Source: Achromobacter dolens (lineage in GTDB: Bacteria > Pseudomonadota > Gammaproteobacteria > Burkholderiales > Burkholderiaceae_B). From it: DNA of 35,647 nucleotides. The stretch is from the NCBI RefSeq assembly GCF_902859745.1, contig NZ_CADIJW010000054.1, forward strand, positions 1 through 35,647. The letters run 5' to 3'. Below the pieces are notes generated by a model, which made no database searches, was not told where the DNA came from, and saw nothing but the letters and a program-made list of their open reading frames with translations. A program made the position numbers and the translations under genes. This document shows positions 5,750 through 13,942 of the stretch, one piece after another. Every line of letters begins with the position of its first letter. The stretch's first letter is position 1.

Positions 5750-6709
5750 CTACAGCGGCGTCAACAACGCTTGCCCCGCATACAGCCGCCGCGCATTCTC
5801 CAGGAACTTGTCCACCATCCGTTGCATCGCCTCGGGCGACCAGCCAGCGACGTGCGGCGTCACGACCAGATTGGTGAGGTCGGCAAGCCCGGCGGGCAGC
5901 AGCGGCTCGCCTTCATAGACGTCCAGTGCCGCGCCGGCGATGGTCTGGCGGCGCAGCGCGCGTTCCAGGGCGTCGGTGTCGACGACGCTGCCGCGCGCGA
6001 TGTTGATCAGGTATCCCTTCGGGCCGAGCTGCGCGAGCATGGCGTCGTTGATGAGGTGGCGGGTCGAGTCGCCGCCGGGAACGGCCACGAGCAGCACGTC
6101 GGCCCACTGCGCCAGCTCCATCACGGACGCAAAATAGCGATGCGGCGAGCCCGCGCGCGGGCCGCGGTTGTGGTAGCCGACCTGCATCTCGAAGGCCTGC
6201 GCCCGCAACGCCACCTTCTCGCCGATCCCCCCCAGGCCGATGATGCCCAGCTTCTTGCCCGACACATTGGGTGGAAGCGGCAGTTGCGTGCGCCAGGCGC
6301 CTTGTCGCGTCAGTTGGTCCAGGCGCGGAATGCCGCGGATGATGGCGATCATCATGCCCATGGCGTGGTCGGCGACACAACTGTCGTTGGTGCCCGCGCC
6401 GTTGGCGACCGGGATGCCGCGCCGCCGCGCGTGTGCCAGGTCGATTCTCTCGTGGCCGGCGCCCATGGAGTACACCAGCTTCAGGTTGGGCAAGGCGTCC
6501 ATCTGGTCGGCGGTCAGGCCGATGGCGCCGATGGTCATCACCACCTCGACCCGCGGCGCATGGTCGGCGACGGCTTGGGCGTACCGCTCCGGCGTCGGGG
6601 CGAAGACGACCTCGAAATGGCGGGCGATCTGGTCCCGGTCGCCTTGCGTGACCGGATTCATGATGATGAGCAGGGGCTTGGGGCAGGGCATATCGGTGGA
6701 GCAATCCAT
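5750..6709 (-). CDS. D-2-hydroxyacid dehydrogenase (hydroxypyruvate/glyoxylate reductase type)
   Basis: The 319-residue enzyme carries the complete signature of NAD(P)-dependent D-isomer 2-hydroxyacid dehydrogenases. The dinucleotide motif is GLGGIG at 158-163, the substrate arginine is in NIARGSVVD (Arg239), the catalytic Glu is in DVYEGEP (about 268) and the catalytic His is in TPHVAG (His286). The strand-2 end YHNRG lacks the usual NAD-selecting Asp and has Arg instead, which favours NADP(H). It would interconvert 2-keto and 2-hydroxy acids. It is the last gene of the catabolic operon, one base after the GntR stop, so it probably acts on a keto acid released by that pathway. The substrate is not deducible. 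Confidence 0.9.
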   Translation of the reverse strand: MDCSTDMPCPKPLLIIMNPVTQGDRDQIARHFEVVFAPTPERYAQAVADHAPRVEVVMTIGAIGLTADQMDALPNLKLVYSMGAGHERIDLAHARRRGIPVANGAGTNDSCVADHAMGMMIAIIRGIPRLDQLTRQGAWRTQLPLPPNVSGKKLGIIGLGGIGEKVALRAQAFEMQVGYHNRGPRAGSPHRYFASVMELAQWADVLLVAVPGGDSTRHLINDAMLAQLGPKGYLINIARGSVVDTDALERALRRQTIAGAALDVYEGEPLLPAGLADLTNLVVTPHVAGWSPEAMQRMVDKFLENARRLYAGQALLTPL

Positions 6710-6710
6710 G

Positions 6711-7421
6711 TCAGATCTCGGTGTGCCGCGCGACCAGGCCGATGCGCACGTTGCACAGATGCGCCTGCATCGCGGCGCGCGCGGCGTCCGGGTTGCGATC
6801 CAGGATCGCCTGCAGGATGGTCATGTGTTCTTCGCAGCCTGGAATCAGCCGCTCGGGTGCGCCGTTGCGGTCGAAGCACCGCGCCTTGATGCGCAGGTCG
6901 TGGATTGCCTGCGCCATCAGCCTGTTGCCGCTGGCCTGGGCGATGCTGTCGTGCAGCAGGTTGTCGATGCGATGGTTCTCTTCGTGGGTGGTCTGCCGCC
7001 GCCGCCGGATCTCGCTGACCTGCTCCAGCAGGGCAGCGGCTAGCTCCGGCGGCATGCGGGTGGCCGCCGCCGCCGCGGCGTCGCCTTCCAGCAGCACGCG
7101 CATCTGGAATATCTCGAGGTATTGGCGCAGCGTCGGCTCGGGCACGATCAACTGGCCGCGGGCGGTGCGCACGGCGAAGCCGGCGCCGATCAGGCGGCTC
7201 ATCGCTTCGCGCAGCGGCGTGCGCGATACGCCCAGGGCGCTGGCCAGGTTGCGCTCCTGCAGGGGCTGGTTGATCGGCACCTTGCCGAGCTGGATCATGT
7301 CCAGCAGGGTCGAGTAGGCCTCGTCGACCAGGTCGCGCGCGTCCTCGGCGGGCGTCGCGGCGGTCGCCAGGGACGGGCTCGATGGGCTTTCCGTGGCGGG
7401 AAGGATGGACATGGGGATCAT
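6711..7421 (-). CDS. GntR-family regulator, FadR/VanR (FCD) subfamily
   Basis: The 236-residue protein has an N-terminal winged helix at about 30-95 (LQERNLASALGVSRTPLREA is typical of GntR recognition helices). A C-terminal all-helical FCD ligand domain follows. Histidines in LLHDSIAQASGN, CEEHMTIL and AMQAHL are placed as metal/ligand residues. FCD regulators usually sense a carboxylic acid of the pathway they control. The ATG at 7421 overlaps the PxpC stop (ATGA), so the regulator is co-translated with the operon; an alternative ATG lies at 7412. The 23-bp palindrome at 13098-13120 is its best candidate operator. Confidence 0.9.
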   Translation of the reverse strand: MIPMSILPATESPSSPSLATAATPAEDARDLVDEAYSTLLDMIQLGKVPINQPLQERNLASALGVSRTPLREAMSRLIGAGFAVRTARGQLIVPEPTLRQYLEIFQMRVLLEGDAAAAAATRMPPELAAALLEQVSEIRRRRQTTHEENHRIDNLLHDSIAQASGNRLMAQAIHDLRIKARCFDRNGAPERLIPGCEEHMTILQAILDRNPDAARAAMQAHLCNVRIGLVARHTEI

Positions 7422-8419
7422 GGATACAGTAGGGGGAAAATGGGAAAGTTCGGATCGGCCCGCAATGCGGTCTCGCGGGCGCTGATCCAATCCGAATAGT
7501 CGCGCCAACGCCGCACGGCCTGCGCGGGTTCCAGCGCTTCGAAGCGCAGCGGCTGGCCCGGCCGCATCTGCGCCAGTCGCGGCAGGTCGGCCGAAATGAC
7601 GGTCGCTATCTTGGGGTAGCCGCCGGTCGTCTGGCGGTCGTTCATGGCGATCAGGGGCTGCCCCGCGCCCGGGATCTGAATGCTGCCTGCCGCAATGGGA
7701 TCGGTGATGATGTCGGCCCCCCGGGCATGCGCGATGGCGGGACCCGTCAGGCGCAGGCCCATGCGGTCCGACTGCGGGGCCAGGCGATACGTGGCGCCCA
7801 GAAACCGCGCGATTTCGCCGGGCGCGAAATGATCCTGCTGCGGACCGAGGACGACGCCAATCGGCCCGTCCCGGTAGAACCACTGGGCCTCTCGGGCCGT
7901 CAGCCAGCGCCGCGGCGACCGGCGCCGGCCCGCGCCGGTCGCCAGCAGATCGCCGCGGGCCAGCGCGCGTCCGTCCAGGCCCCCGAGCCGGGCGCGCGTC
8001 AGGGTGGAGGCGCTGCCCAGGACCGGCGTGACGGCGATGCCTCCGCCGACAGCCAGATAGCCGCGCACGCCGCGTTCCAGCGGGCCGATGGTCAAGCTGG
8101 CGCCCGCGGGCACGCGGTGCGATTGCCAAGGAGCCAGCGCGCGCGCGGGCGAAGTGCCGATCGCGCCCACGTGCAGTGCGGCGCCGCCGGCGAAGGCGAT
8201 GACGCAGTCCGCGCCCAGCACCCGCAGCCGGCCGCCCAGCAGTGTGAACTCCAGCGCGGCGGCGTCGGGCGCGTTGCCGATGAGCGCGTTGGCAACGCGC
8301 AGTGCGCCCGGATCCATGGCGCCGGAAGGGGGCACGCCCATGTGCTCATGGCCGGGGCGGCCGAGGTCCTGCACCGTGGTCAGCATGCCGGGCGCTTCGA
8401 CGAGCAGTCGCGCGCTCAT
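7418..8419 (-). CDS. pxpC: 5-oxoprolinase subunit C-like protein, biotin-dependent carboxyltransferase fold
   Basis: The 333-residue protein belongs to the PxpC/KipA family, related to the C-terminal half of allophanate hydrolase subunit 2. The N-terminus LLVEAPGMLTTVQDLGRPGH and the following GVPPSGAMDPGALRVANALI are diagnostic. MNDRQTTGGYPKIATVISAD near the C-terminus is also typical. With PxpA and PxpB it forms the ATP-dependent prokaryotic 5-oxoprolinase that opens pyroglutamate to glutamate. The start at 8419 overlaps the PxpB stop by four bases. An upstream open extension to 8575 is just the other frame of pxpB and was rejected. The true substrate may differ in this cluster. Confidence 0.92.
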   Translation of the reverse strand: MSARLLVEAPGMLTTVQDLGRPGHEHMGVPPSGAMDPGALRVANALIGNAPDAAALEFTLLGGRLRVLGADCVIAFAGGAALHVGAIGTSPARALAPWQSHRVPAGASLTIGPLERGVRGYLAVGGGIAVTPVLGSASTLTRARLGGLDGRALARGDLLATGAGRRRSPRRWLTAREAQWFYRDGPIGVVLGPQQDHFAPGEIARFLGATYRLAPQSDRMGLRLTGPAIAHARGADIITDPIAAGSIQIPGAGQPLIAMNDRQTTGGYPKIATVISADLPRLAQMRPGQPLRFEALEPAQAVRRWRDYSDWISARETALRADPNFPIFPLLYP

Positions 8420-9183
8420 GGGTCGACTCCGGGACCCGGTTGCGGACGATGGGCGGGATCGTCCTGCCAGGCGGCAAGGCGTTCGAACGTCGCCTCGTCG
8501 ATGGGCCGGAACACGATCTCGTCGCCAGCCTCGAACAGAAAGGGGTTGGCGTGGCGCAGATCGAAGCTGCGCCACGGCGTGCGGCCGATCAGGTGCCAGC
8601 CGCTGGGGCCAGGCACCGAGGCGATGGCGGTCTGCTGGCCGCCGATGTTGATGCTGCCGGCTGGCGTATGCGCGCGCGGCATGGCCCGGCGCGGGGTGTG
8701 CAGGACGGGATCCAGGCCGCCCAGATAGGCAAAGCCAGGCAGGAATCCCACCATGTAGACGCGGTAGACCGGCGCCGTGTGGCGCGCGATGAGCTGCGCG
8801 GGGTCGAGCTGATGTTGCCGCGCGATGGCCAGCAGATCCTCGCCGTGTTCGCCGCCGTAGCAGACGGGCACCTCCCAGCGGCGCGGGACGGGCGCCGGCG
8901 CCAGCGCGCTGGCGTCCAGGCTGCGCGCGATCAGGTCGCGCACCGCGTCATGTTCGATTGCCAGCGGATCGAAGCCCACCGCCAGCGAGCGGTACGCCGG
9001 CACCACGCTCGACAGGCCGGCGGTCTTGCGCAGGCGCTGCCGCAGGACGTGCGCCAGCGCCAGCACGCGCGCGTTGGTCTCGGCGTCGATGTGGTCGGCG
9101 AATTCGACCAGCAGCGTGCTGTCGCCCGCGGCCACGATGCGCGGCGCGGCCGCGCCGCCGGAAGAAGGCGTGGCGGGCGTCAT
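8416..9183 (-). CDS. pxpB: 5-oxoprolinase subunit B-like protein (PxpB/KipI family)
   Basis: The 255-residue protein shows the PxpB/KipI pattern. An N-terminal domain begins IVAAGDSTLLVEFADHID and contains VVPAYRSLAVGFDP. A cyclophilin-like C-terminal domain carries YRVYMVGFLPGFAYLGGLDP and GSINIGGQQTAIASVPGPSG. It is slightly longer than usual because of an Ala/Pro-rich linker near residues 90-100 and a Pro-rich tail. It works as a heteromer with PxpC, and with PxpA completes ATP-dependent lactam hydrolysis. The ATG overlaps the ATPase gene stop (ATGA), and its own stop overlaps pxpC, so the three genes are translationally coupled. Confidence 0.92.
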   Translation of the reverse strand: MTPATPSSGGAAAPRIVAAGDSTLLVEFADHIDAETNARVLALAHVLRQRLRKTAGLSSVVPAYRSLAVGFDPLAIEHDAVRDLIARSLDASALAPAPVPRRWEVPVCYGGEHGEDLLAIARQHQLDPAQLIARHTAPVYRVYMVGFLPGFAYLGGLDPVLHTPRRAMPRAHTPAGSINIGGQQTAIASVPGPSGWHLIGRTPWRSFDLRHANPFLFEAGDEIVFRPIDEATFERLAAWQDDPAHRPQPGPGVDP

Positions 9184-10211
9184 GCTGCGCTGGCGAATGC
9201 CATGGCGTCGGTCGGATGGAAGCCCCAGGTCACCGCCTGGCCAGGCGTGCGCTGGACCGTGTCCAGGTCCAGCGGCGCATAGGCCAGGATCACCTTGTCA
9301 TAGGCTTCGATGAAGACTTTCCAGTGCGCGCCGCAGAAGGTCGAGGCCACCACCTTGCCGGCATGGCGCTGGTCGCCGCCCGCCAGGCGGTTGCCCAGCC
9401 GCAGGTGTTCGGGCCGCACGCCTAGCACGCCGTCGTTGGCGGGCAGAAAATTGCACTCGCCCAGGAAGCCGGCGACGAACGCGCTGGCGGGCTTGCGGTA
9501 CAGGCTTTCCGGCGAGCCGGCCTCGACGATGCGGCCCTGCTCCAGGATGACGATGCGGTCCGACAGGTTCATCGCCTCTTCCTGGTCATGCGTGACGAAG
9601 ACCACGGTCAGGCCCAATTCCTGGTGCAACCGGCGCAATTGGAGCTGGATCGACTGGCGCAGGTTCTTGTCCAGCGCGCCGAGCGGTTCGTCCATCAGCA
9701 GGATGTCCGGCGTGAACACCAGCGCGCGCGCCAGCGCCACGCGCTGTTGCTGCCCGCCGGAAAGCGCGCCGGGCTTGCGGTCCGCCAGGGGCGCCAGGCT
9801 CACCAGGTCCAGCGCCTCTCCCACGCGGCGGCGGATGTCGTCGTCGTTCAGGCGCCGCATGCGCAACGCAAAGGCGACGTTCTCGAATACGCTCATGTGC
9901 GGAAACAGGGCGTAGTTCTGGAACACCATGCCGATGTTGCGGTCCGCGATCGGGGTGTGCGTGACGTCGCGTCGCCCGATCGTCACGGTGCCGGCGTCCG
10001 GATGCTCGAAGCCGGCGATGATCTTGAGCAGCGTGGTCTTGCCGGAGCCGGACGCGCCCAGCAGCGTGCAGAACTCCCCGCGCGCCACGGTCAGGTCTAC
10101 CTCGGGCAGGGCGACCGAGTCGCCATAGCGCTTGTGGATGCCCGCGAGCGTCAGTTCCTTGCCCTGGCTTTCCGGCGGGCGTTGCGGGAGGATGTCGTTG
10201 GCGATATGCAT
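9180..10211 (-). CDS. ABC importer ATPase, polyamine/iron (PotA-like) type
   Basis: The 343-residue ATPase has all ABC motifs: Walker A GASGSGKTT at 52-60, Q-loop FQNYALFPHM, signature LSGGQQQRVALARAL, Walker B ILLMDEPLGALD and switch VTHDQEEAM. A C-terminal TOBE-like domain follows (contains GVRPEHLRLGN), as in PotA and related CUT1/polyamine importers, where it may take part in substrate or regulatory sensing. It energises the permease encoded one base upstream. Four-base overlap with pxpB ties transport to the hydrolase. The motif set is intact, so it should be functional. Confidence 0.93.
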   Translation of the reverse strand: MHIANDILPQRPPESQGKELTLAGIHKRYGDSVALPEVDLTVARGEFCTLLGASGSGKTTLLKIIAGFEHPDAGTVTIGRRDVTHTPIADRNIGMVFQNYALFPHMSVFENVAFALRMRRLNDDDIRRRVGEALDLVSLAPLADRKPGALSGGQQQRVALARALVFTPDILLMDEPLGALDKNLRQSIQLQLRRLHQELGLTVVFVTHDQEEAMNLSDRIVILEQGRIVEAGSPESLYRKPASAFVAGFLGECNFLPANDGVLGVRPEHLRLGNRLAGGDQRHAGKVVASTFCGAHWKVFIEAYDKVILAYAPLDLDTVQRTPGQAVTWGFHPTDAMAFASAA

Positions 10212-10212
10212 G

Positions 10213-11919
10213 TCAGAGTTCCTTCTTCCTGCCGATCAGCAGGTTGGCGAGCAGGATCAGCGCCGTTGCCCCGACCAGCAGGCAGGAGGCGGAGATCACG
10301 GTGGGATCGAAGTCGTTGGCCAGTCCTTCGAACATCAGCTTGGGGAGGGTGCGGTTGCGTATGGTGGTCAGGAAGAGCGCCATGACCACGTCGTCGAACG
10401 AACTGACGAAGGCAAAGACGGCGCCGCCGATCAGGCTCGGGATCAGCGCCGGAAGCATGACCAGCCGGAACATCGTCGGCCAGGACGCGCCCATGCCCAG
10501 CGCGGCCAGCTCCAGACTGGGGTCCAGGCTGCGCAGCGCCGCGCGCATGGTGATGTAGACATAGGGGGCGGCCAGCACCGTGTGGCCCAGGATGACGGCC
10601 ATGGAATTGGCGACCCAGCCCATGGGCGCGAACAGGTAGTACAGCGCCACCGCCGTGACGATGGCCGGCACCGACATCGGCACGATGAAGAAGGCATCCA
10701 GCCAACCCTGGCGACGCTTGGCCAACCGGCTGACCCCCAGCGCGGCGGCGGTGCCCAGCGCCGTGGCAAGCAGCGTCACGACCACGGCGATCCGCGTGCT
10801 GGAGGCCAGGGCCGACAGCCATTTGCCGTCGGTGAAGAAGTTCTCGTACCAGCGCAGGCCGTAGCTGGGCGGCGGGAAAATCGGGAAATCCGTGGTGCCA
10901 AAGCTCATCGGGATGACCACGATGATGGGCAGCAGCAGGAACATCGCGCACGCCACGCCCAGAAGGGCCGACACCCGTCCGCCCGGCGTGCGGCGATATC
11001 CCGTGTGGTTGCTGCCCTTGCCGGAACTGGCGCTGATCAGGTTGTTCAGGCCGAACAGCCGGTTGAACAACCACAGCGACAGCAGCACCGTGGCGAGCAG
11101 CACGCCCGCCAGGGCCGAGGCCAGCCCCCAGTTGAGTTCTTCGGTGATGTTGTGCGAAATCAGTTCCGCCGCCATGCGCTGGGCCGGCCCGCCCATCAGC
11201 GACGGCGTGATGTAGTAGCCCACCGCGTTCATGAAGACGATGATGCCGCCGGCGACCGCGCCGGGGCTGGTCAGCGGCAGGATGACCTTGCTGAAGATAC
11301 CCGCGGAGCCGGCGCCCAGGCCTTGCGCGGCCTGCACCAGGCTGCCGTCCAGGGACCGGAACGAGGCATACAGCGGCAGCACCACGAAGGGCATCAGCAC
11401 GTGCGTCATGCCCACCATCACGCCGGTGAAGTTGTAGAGGAACGCCATGGGCTGGTCGAGGATGCCCACCGTCGTCAACAGGGTGTTCAACGGGCCGTTC
11501 TTGCCCAGCAGCGCGATCCATGCCGAAGTGCGCACCAGCGCGCTGGACCAGAAGGGCAGCAGCACCGCGAAGAACAGTACGCGCGCCACCGTGGGCGATA
11601 CGGTCGCCATCAGGTAGGCCAGCGGGTAGCTCAGCACCACGCATGCCAGCGTGACCGCGGCGGCGATCGTGAATGTGTTGACCAGCACGATGCGGTAGAT
11701 CGGCGTGTCCAGCAGGTGGCGGTAGTGCGCCAGCGTCAGGCCGCCATCTTCGCCCTTGAAGCCGTTGCCGAGCAGCCCCGCGATCGGGCCGGCGAAGAAC
11801 AGCAGCAGGAACAGCAACAGCGGCAGCGCGGCGAGGGCCGCGACGCGGCCGCGCCGCGATGCCGCGCCAGGGCGGCGTCTGGCGACAGGCAGGGGGAGGG
11901 CTTCGGTGCTCGTAGTCAT
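10213..11919 (-). CDS. ABC permease, fused PotB-PotC type
   Basis: The 568-residue protein is two binding-protein-dependent permease domains in one chain. The first half (about 28-295) has six or so membrane helices and the cytoplasmic EAA loop LVQAAQGLGAGSAGIFSKVI. A linker (about 296-315, containing SSGKGSNHTGYRR) leads into the second half (about 316-565) with the EAA loop LELAALGMGASWPTMFRLVM. Polyamine-type systems normally have two separate permeases of about 280 residues; fusion replaces the heterodimer. The N-terminal 25 residues are cytoplasmic and Arg-rich. It sits between receptor and ATPase genes, with one base to the ATPase start. The ribosome binding site is weak. Confidence 0.92.
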   Translation of the reverse strand: MTTSTEALPLPVARRRPGAASRRGRVAALAALPLLLFLLLFFAGPIAGLLGNGFKGEDGGLTLAHYRHLLDTPIYRIVLVNTFTIAAAVTLACVVLSYPLAYLMATVSPTVARVLFFAVLLPFWSSALVRTSAWIALLGKNGPLNTLLTTVGILDQPMAFLYNFTGVMVGMTHVLMPFVVLPLYASFRSLDGSLVQAAQGLGAGSAGIFSKVILPLTSPGAVAGGIIVFMNAVGYYITPSLMGGPAQRMAAELISHNITEELNWGLASALAGVLLATVLLSLWLFNRLFGLNNLISASSGKGSNHTGYRRTPGGRVSALLGVACAMFLLLPIIVVIPMSFGTTDFPIFPPPSYGLRWYENFFTDGKWLSALASSTRIAVVVTLLATALGTAAALGVSRLAKRRQGWLDAFFIVPMSVPAIVTAVALYYLFAPMGWVANSMAVILGHTVLAAPYVYITMRAALRSLDPSLELAALGMGASWPTMFRLVMLPALIPSLIGGAVFAFVSSFDDVVMALFLTTIRNRTLPKLMFEGLANDFDPTVISASCLLVGATALILLANLLIGRKKEL

Positions 11920-11927
11920 GGCTTCGG

Positions 11928-11951
11928 GACGCCGGCGCGCGCGCCGGCGTC
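11928..11951 (-). promoter_or_regulatory. 24-bp perfect palindrome between receptor and permease genes
   Basis: GACGCCGGCGCG and CGCGCCGGCGTC form a perfect 24-bp palindrome directly after the receptor gene and before the permease start. No U-tract follows. Stem-loops at this place in ABC operons commonly protect the upstream receptor mRNA or reduce read-through, giving more receptor than permease; that role is inferred here. Confidence 0.55.
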
Positions 11952-11971
11952 GGGGTAGGTAAGCAGGAAGA

Positions 11972-13021
11972 TCAGCGGGCGCGGACCTGGTTGTAGCGCT
12001 CCGTGATGGCGGGGCCGTTCGCGTCCCAGAACTCCGAATTCAGGAAGGTGCTGTGCTTGAGGCGTTCGGACGTCGACGGCAGGCGCTCCAGGCGCTTGGC
12101 GTCGATCAGGGGCAGGGCCTTCTCGGTGGTCGGGCCGTAGGCGATGTATTTGCTGAATTCGGCCTGGTGTTCGGGCTGGATCATGTAGTTCAGCAGTTTG
12201 ATTGCCGCATCGCGATTGGGCGAACCCTTGACGATGGCGAAGTAGCCGACCTGGGCGATGCTGTCGCCCCAGCCCATGGCGATGGGCAGGCCCGAGTCGA
12301 TGCCGGCCTGGAAGCGGCCGTTCCAGCCCAGCGCCATCACCACTTCGCCGCTCGCCAGCGCGTTCACCGGTTCCGCGCCGTTCTTCCACCAGCGGGCGAC
12401 ATGGGGCTTGATCTCGTCGATCTTCTGGAAGGCGCGGTCCAGGCCCTCGGGCGTCGCCAGCACCTTGTACACGTCGGCAGGCGCGACGCCGTCGGCGATG
12501 AGCGCCGCCTCGATCACCGTCGCGGGGTCGTCCTGCAGGGTGCGCTTGCCCGGGAATTTCTTCACGTCCCAGAAGTCGGCGAACGTGCTGGGCTGCGGCT
12601 TCCCCGCCGGGAAGGCCTGGGTCGAGAAGCCGACGTTGGTGGCGAAGATCTCCGACGGCACCCCGTAGTCGTTGCGGGCGTTGGGGATCACGTGGTCCTG
12701 CTTGACCATGTCCGGCGTGATCTTCTCGAAGACGCCGAGCTTGATGCCGCGAGTCAGGCGGGCGCTGTTCTCGGTCACCACGTCCCACGTGATCGACTTG
12801 GTGTCGATCATGGCGCGGATCTTCGCGACCTGCGGATCCGTGTCCTCATGCACCGTGATGCCGGTCTCCTTGGAGAAGGGCTTGAGCCAGGCGTCGCGGA
12901 TGGCGCCCTGGTAGTTGCCTCCCCAGCTCGCGAAATTGAGTTCGTTCGCCTGGGCCGCGCCCGTTGCCATCACCAGCGCGGCGGCAACGGCGCACGTGGC
13001 GTTCTTCCATGTGAAATTCAT
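11972..13021 (-). CDS. ABC importer periplasmic binding protein, PotD-like
   Basis: The 349-residue protein begins with a Sec signal peptide, probably cleaved after AQA at residue 25. The mature part starts NELNFASWGGNYQGAIRDAW, a classical opening of polyamine/iron/amino-acid-like receptors of the PotD/IdiA cluster. Later segments IDTKSITWDVVTENSARLTR and LNYMIQPEHQAEFSKYIAYG are also typical. It should deliver substrate to the fused permease. Genes around it suggest a lactam, ureide or D-amino-acid derivative rather than putrescine. The ATG at 13021 has GGAG upstream; a longer open frame to 13135 lies in the regulatory spacer and has no leader-like features. Confidence 0.92.
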   Translation of the reverse strand: MNFTWKNATCAVAAALVMATGAAQANELNFASWGGNYQGAIRDAWLKPFSKETGITVHEDTDPQVAKIRAMIDTKSITWDVVTENSARLTRGIKLGVFEKITPDMVKQDHVIPNARNDYGVPSEIFATNVGFSTQAFPAGKPQPSTFADFWDVKKFPGKRTLQDDPATVIEAALIADGVAPADVYKVLATPEGLDRAFQKIDEIKPHVARWWKNGAEPVNALASGEVVMALGWNGRFQAGIDSGLPIAMGWGDSIAQVGYFAIVKGSPNRDAAIKLLNYMIQPEHQAEFSKYIAYGPTTEKALPLIDAKRLERLPSTSERLKHSTFLNSEFWDANGPAITERYNQVRAR

Positions 13022-13097
13022 TGTTGGGACTCCATTCCATAAGAAAAGCGCGTTGGGTCGATCCGCCCGATCCCGGGCATTTCGCCTCGGCAATTCC

Positions 13098-13133
13098 TTG
13101 GCATGCAAATTGCATGCCAACGGTATGCCAAAC
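13098..13133. promoter_or_regulatory. Perfect 23-bp palindrome plus half-site, putative GntR operator
   Basis: TTGGCATGCAA at 13098-13108, a central A, and TTGCATGCCAA at 13110-13120 make a perfect inverted repeat of 11-base arms. A further half-site TATGCCAA follows at 13124-13131. It lies in the 144-base spacer between the divergent receptor and pxpA genes, 45 bases before the pxpA ATG. GntR/FCD proteins bind short palindromes of this size, and the operon encodes one, so it is the natural candidate to bind here. Confidence 0.75.
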
Positions 13134-13165
13134 ATTCAAATCCGCTTTTTTCGGGAGTGCTTCAG

Positions 13166-13942
13166 ATGCTCGACGTAGATCTCAATTCCGACCTGGGAGA
13201 GAGCTTCGGCCCCTACAGGATCGGCGCCGACGAGGCCATGCTGGACCTCATCACGTCGGCCAACGTGGCCTGCGGTTTTCACGGCGGCGATGCGTCGGTG
13301 ATGCACCAAACCGCGGCATCCGCCCTGAAACGGGGCATCGACGTGGGCGCCCATCCGGGCTTCAACGACTTGTGGGGATTCGGCCGGCGCAAGATCATCG
13401 GCGACAGTCCGCAGACCCTCGGCGACATGCTCGCGTACCAGATCGCCGCGATGCAGGGCATGGCCCGCGTGGCCGGCCATCGGGTGACGCATGTGAAGGT
13501 GCACGGCGCCCTTGCCACGCAGGCTTTCGAGGATCGCGCGCTGTCCGAGGCGCTGGCCTGCGCCATGCGCGCGCTGGACCCGGATCTGGTGCTGGTCTGC
13601 ACGCCCCATAACGAAACCGAGCGCGCCGCGCGCCGCGCGGGCATCCGCGTGGCCTGCGAGGTATTCGCCGATCGCCTTTATGGCGACAACGGCCTGACGC
13701 TGCCGCGCAGCGAGCCGGGCGCCGTGATCCACGACCCGGCCGCGGCGGCCGCGCAGGCGCTGCGCATGGTGCGCGAACAGGCAATCCGCACGGTGGGCGG
13801 AAAAGTCATCGCGATGCCGGTGCACACGATCTGCGTGCATGGAGACAACCCGCAGGGCGTGGAGATTGCGCGCGCCGTGCGTCTGGCGCTATTGGAAGAG
13901 GGCGTGCGGCTGCGGCCCATCTCGCAACTGGATTTTCAGTAG
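13166..13942 (+). CDS. pxpA: 5-oxoprolinase subunit A-like protein (LamB/YcsF family)
   Basis: The 258-residue protein has the LamB/YcsF beta-barrel signature: VDLNSDLGESFGPYRIG at the start, ITSANVACGFHGGDASVM, DVGAHPGFNDLWGFGRRKI, VKVHGAL and HTICVHGDNPQG near the end. In 5-oxoprolinase PxpA acts with PxpB and PxpC to open a lactam ring using ATP. Compared with E. coli PxpA as I recall it, the HPSFPDR and HVKPHG positions read HPGFNDL and HVKVHG, so this is a different branch of the family. It is divergent from the genes carrying pxpB and pxpC. The ATG at 13166 has GGGAG upstream; an extension to 13103 runs into the operator and was rejected. Confidence 0.9.
   Translation: MLDVDLNSDLGESFGPYRIGADEAMLDLITSANVACGFHGGDASVMHQTAASALKRGIDVGAHPGFNDLWGFGRRKIIGDSPQTLGDMLAYQIAAMQGMARVAGHRVTHVKVHGALATQAFEDRALSEALACAMRALDPDLVLVCTPHNETERAARRAGIRVACEVFADRLYGDNGLTLPRSEPGAVIHDPAAAAAQALRMVREQAIRTVGGKVIAMPVHTICVHGDNPQGVEIARAVRLALLEEGVRLRPISQLDFQ

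Noticed and set aside
10132-11958. A 608-residue plus-strand open frame
   Set aside because: It is the antisense of the fused permease gene, rich in Gln, His and Arg as expected from GC-rich shadows; the permease frame has clear EAA loops and membrane helices.
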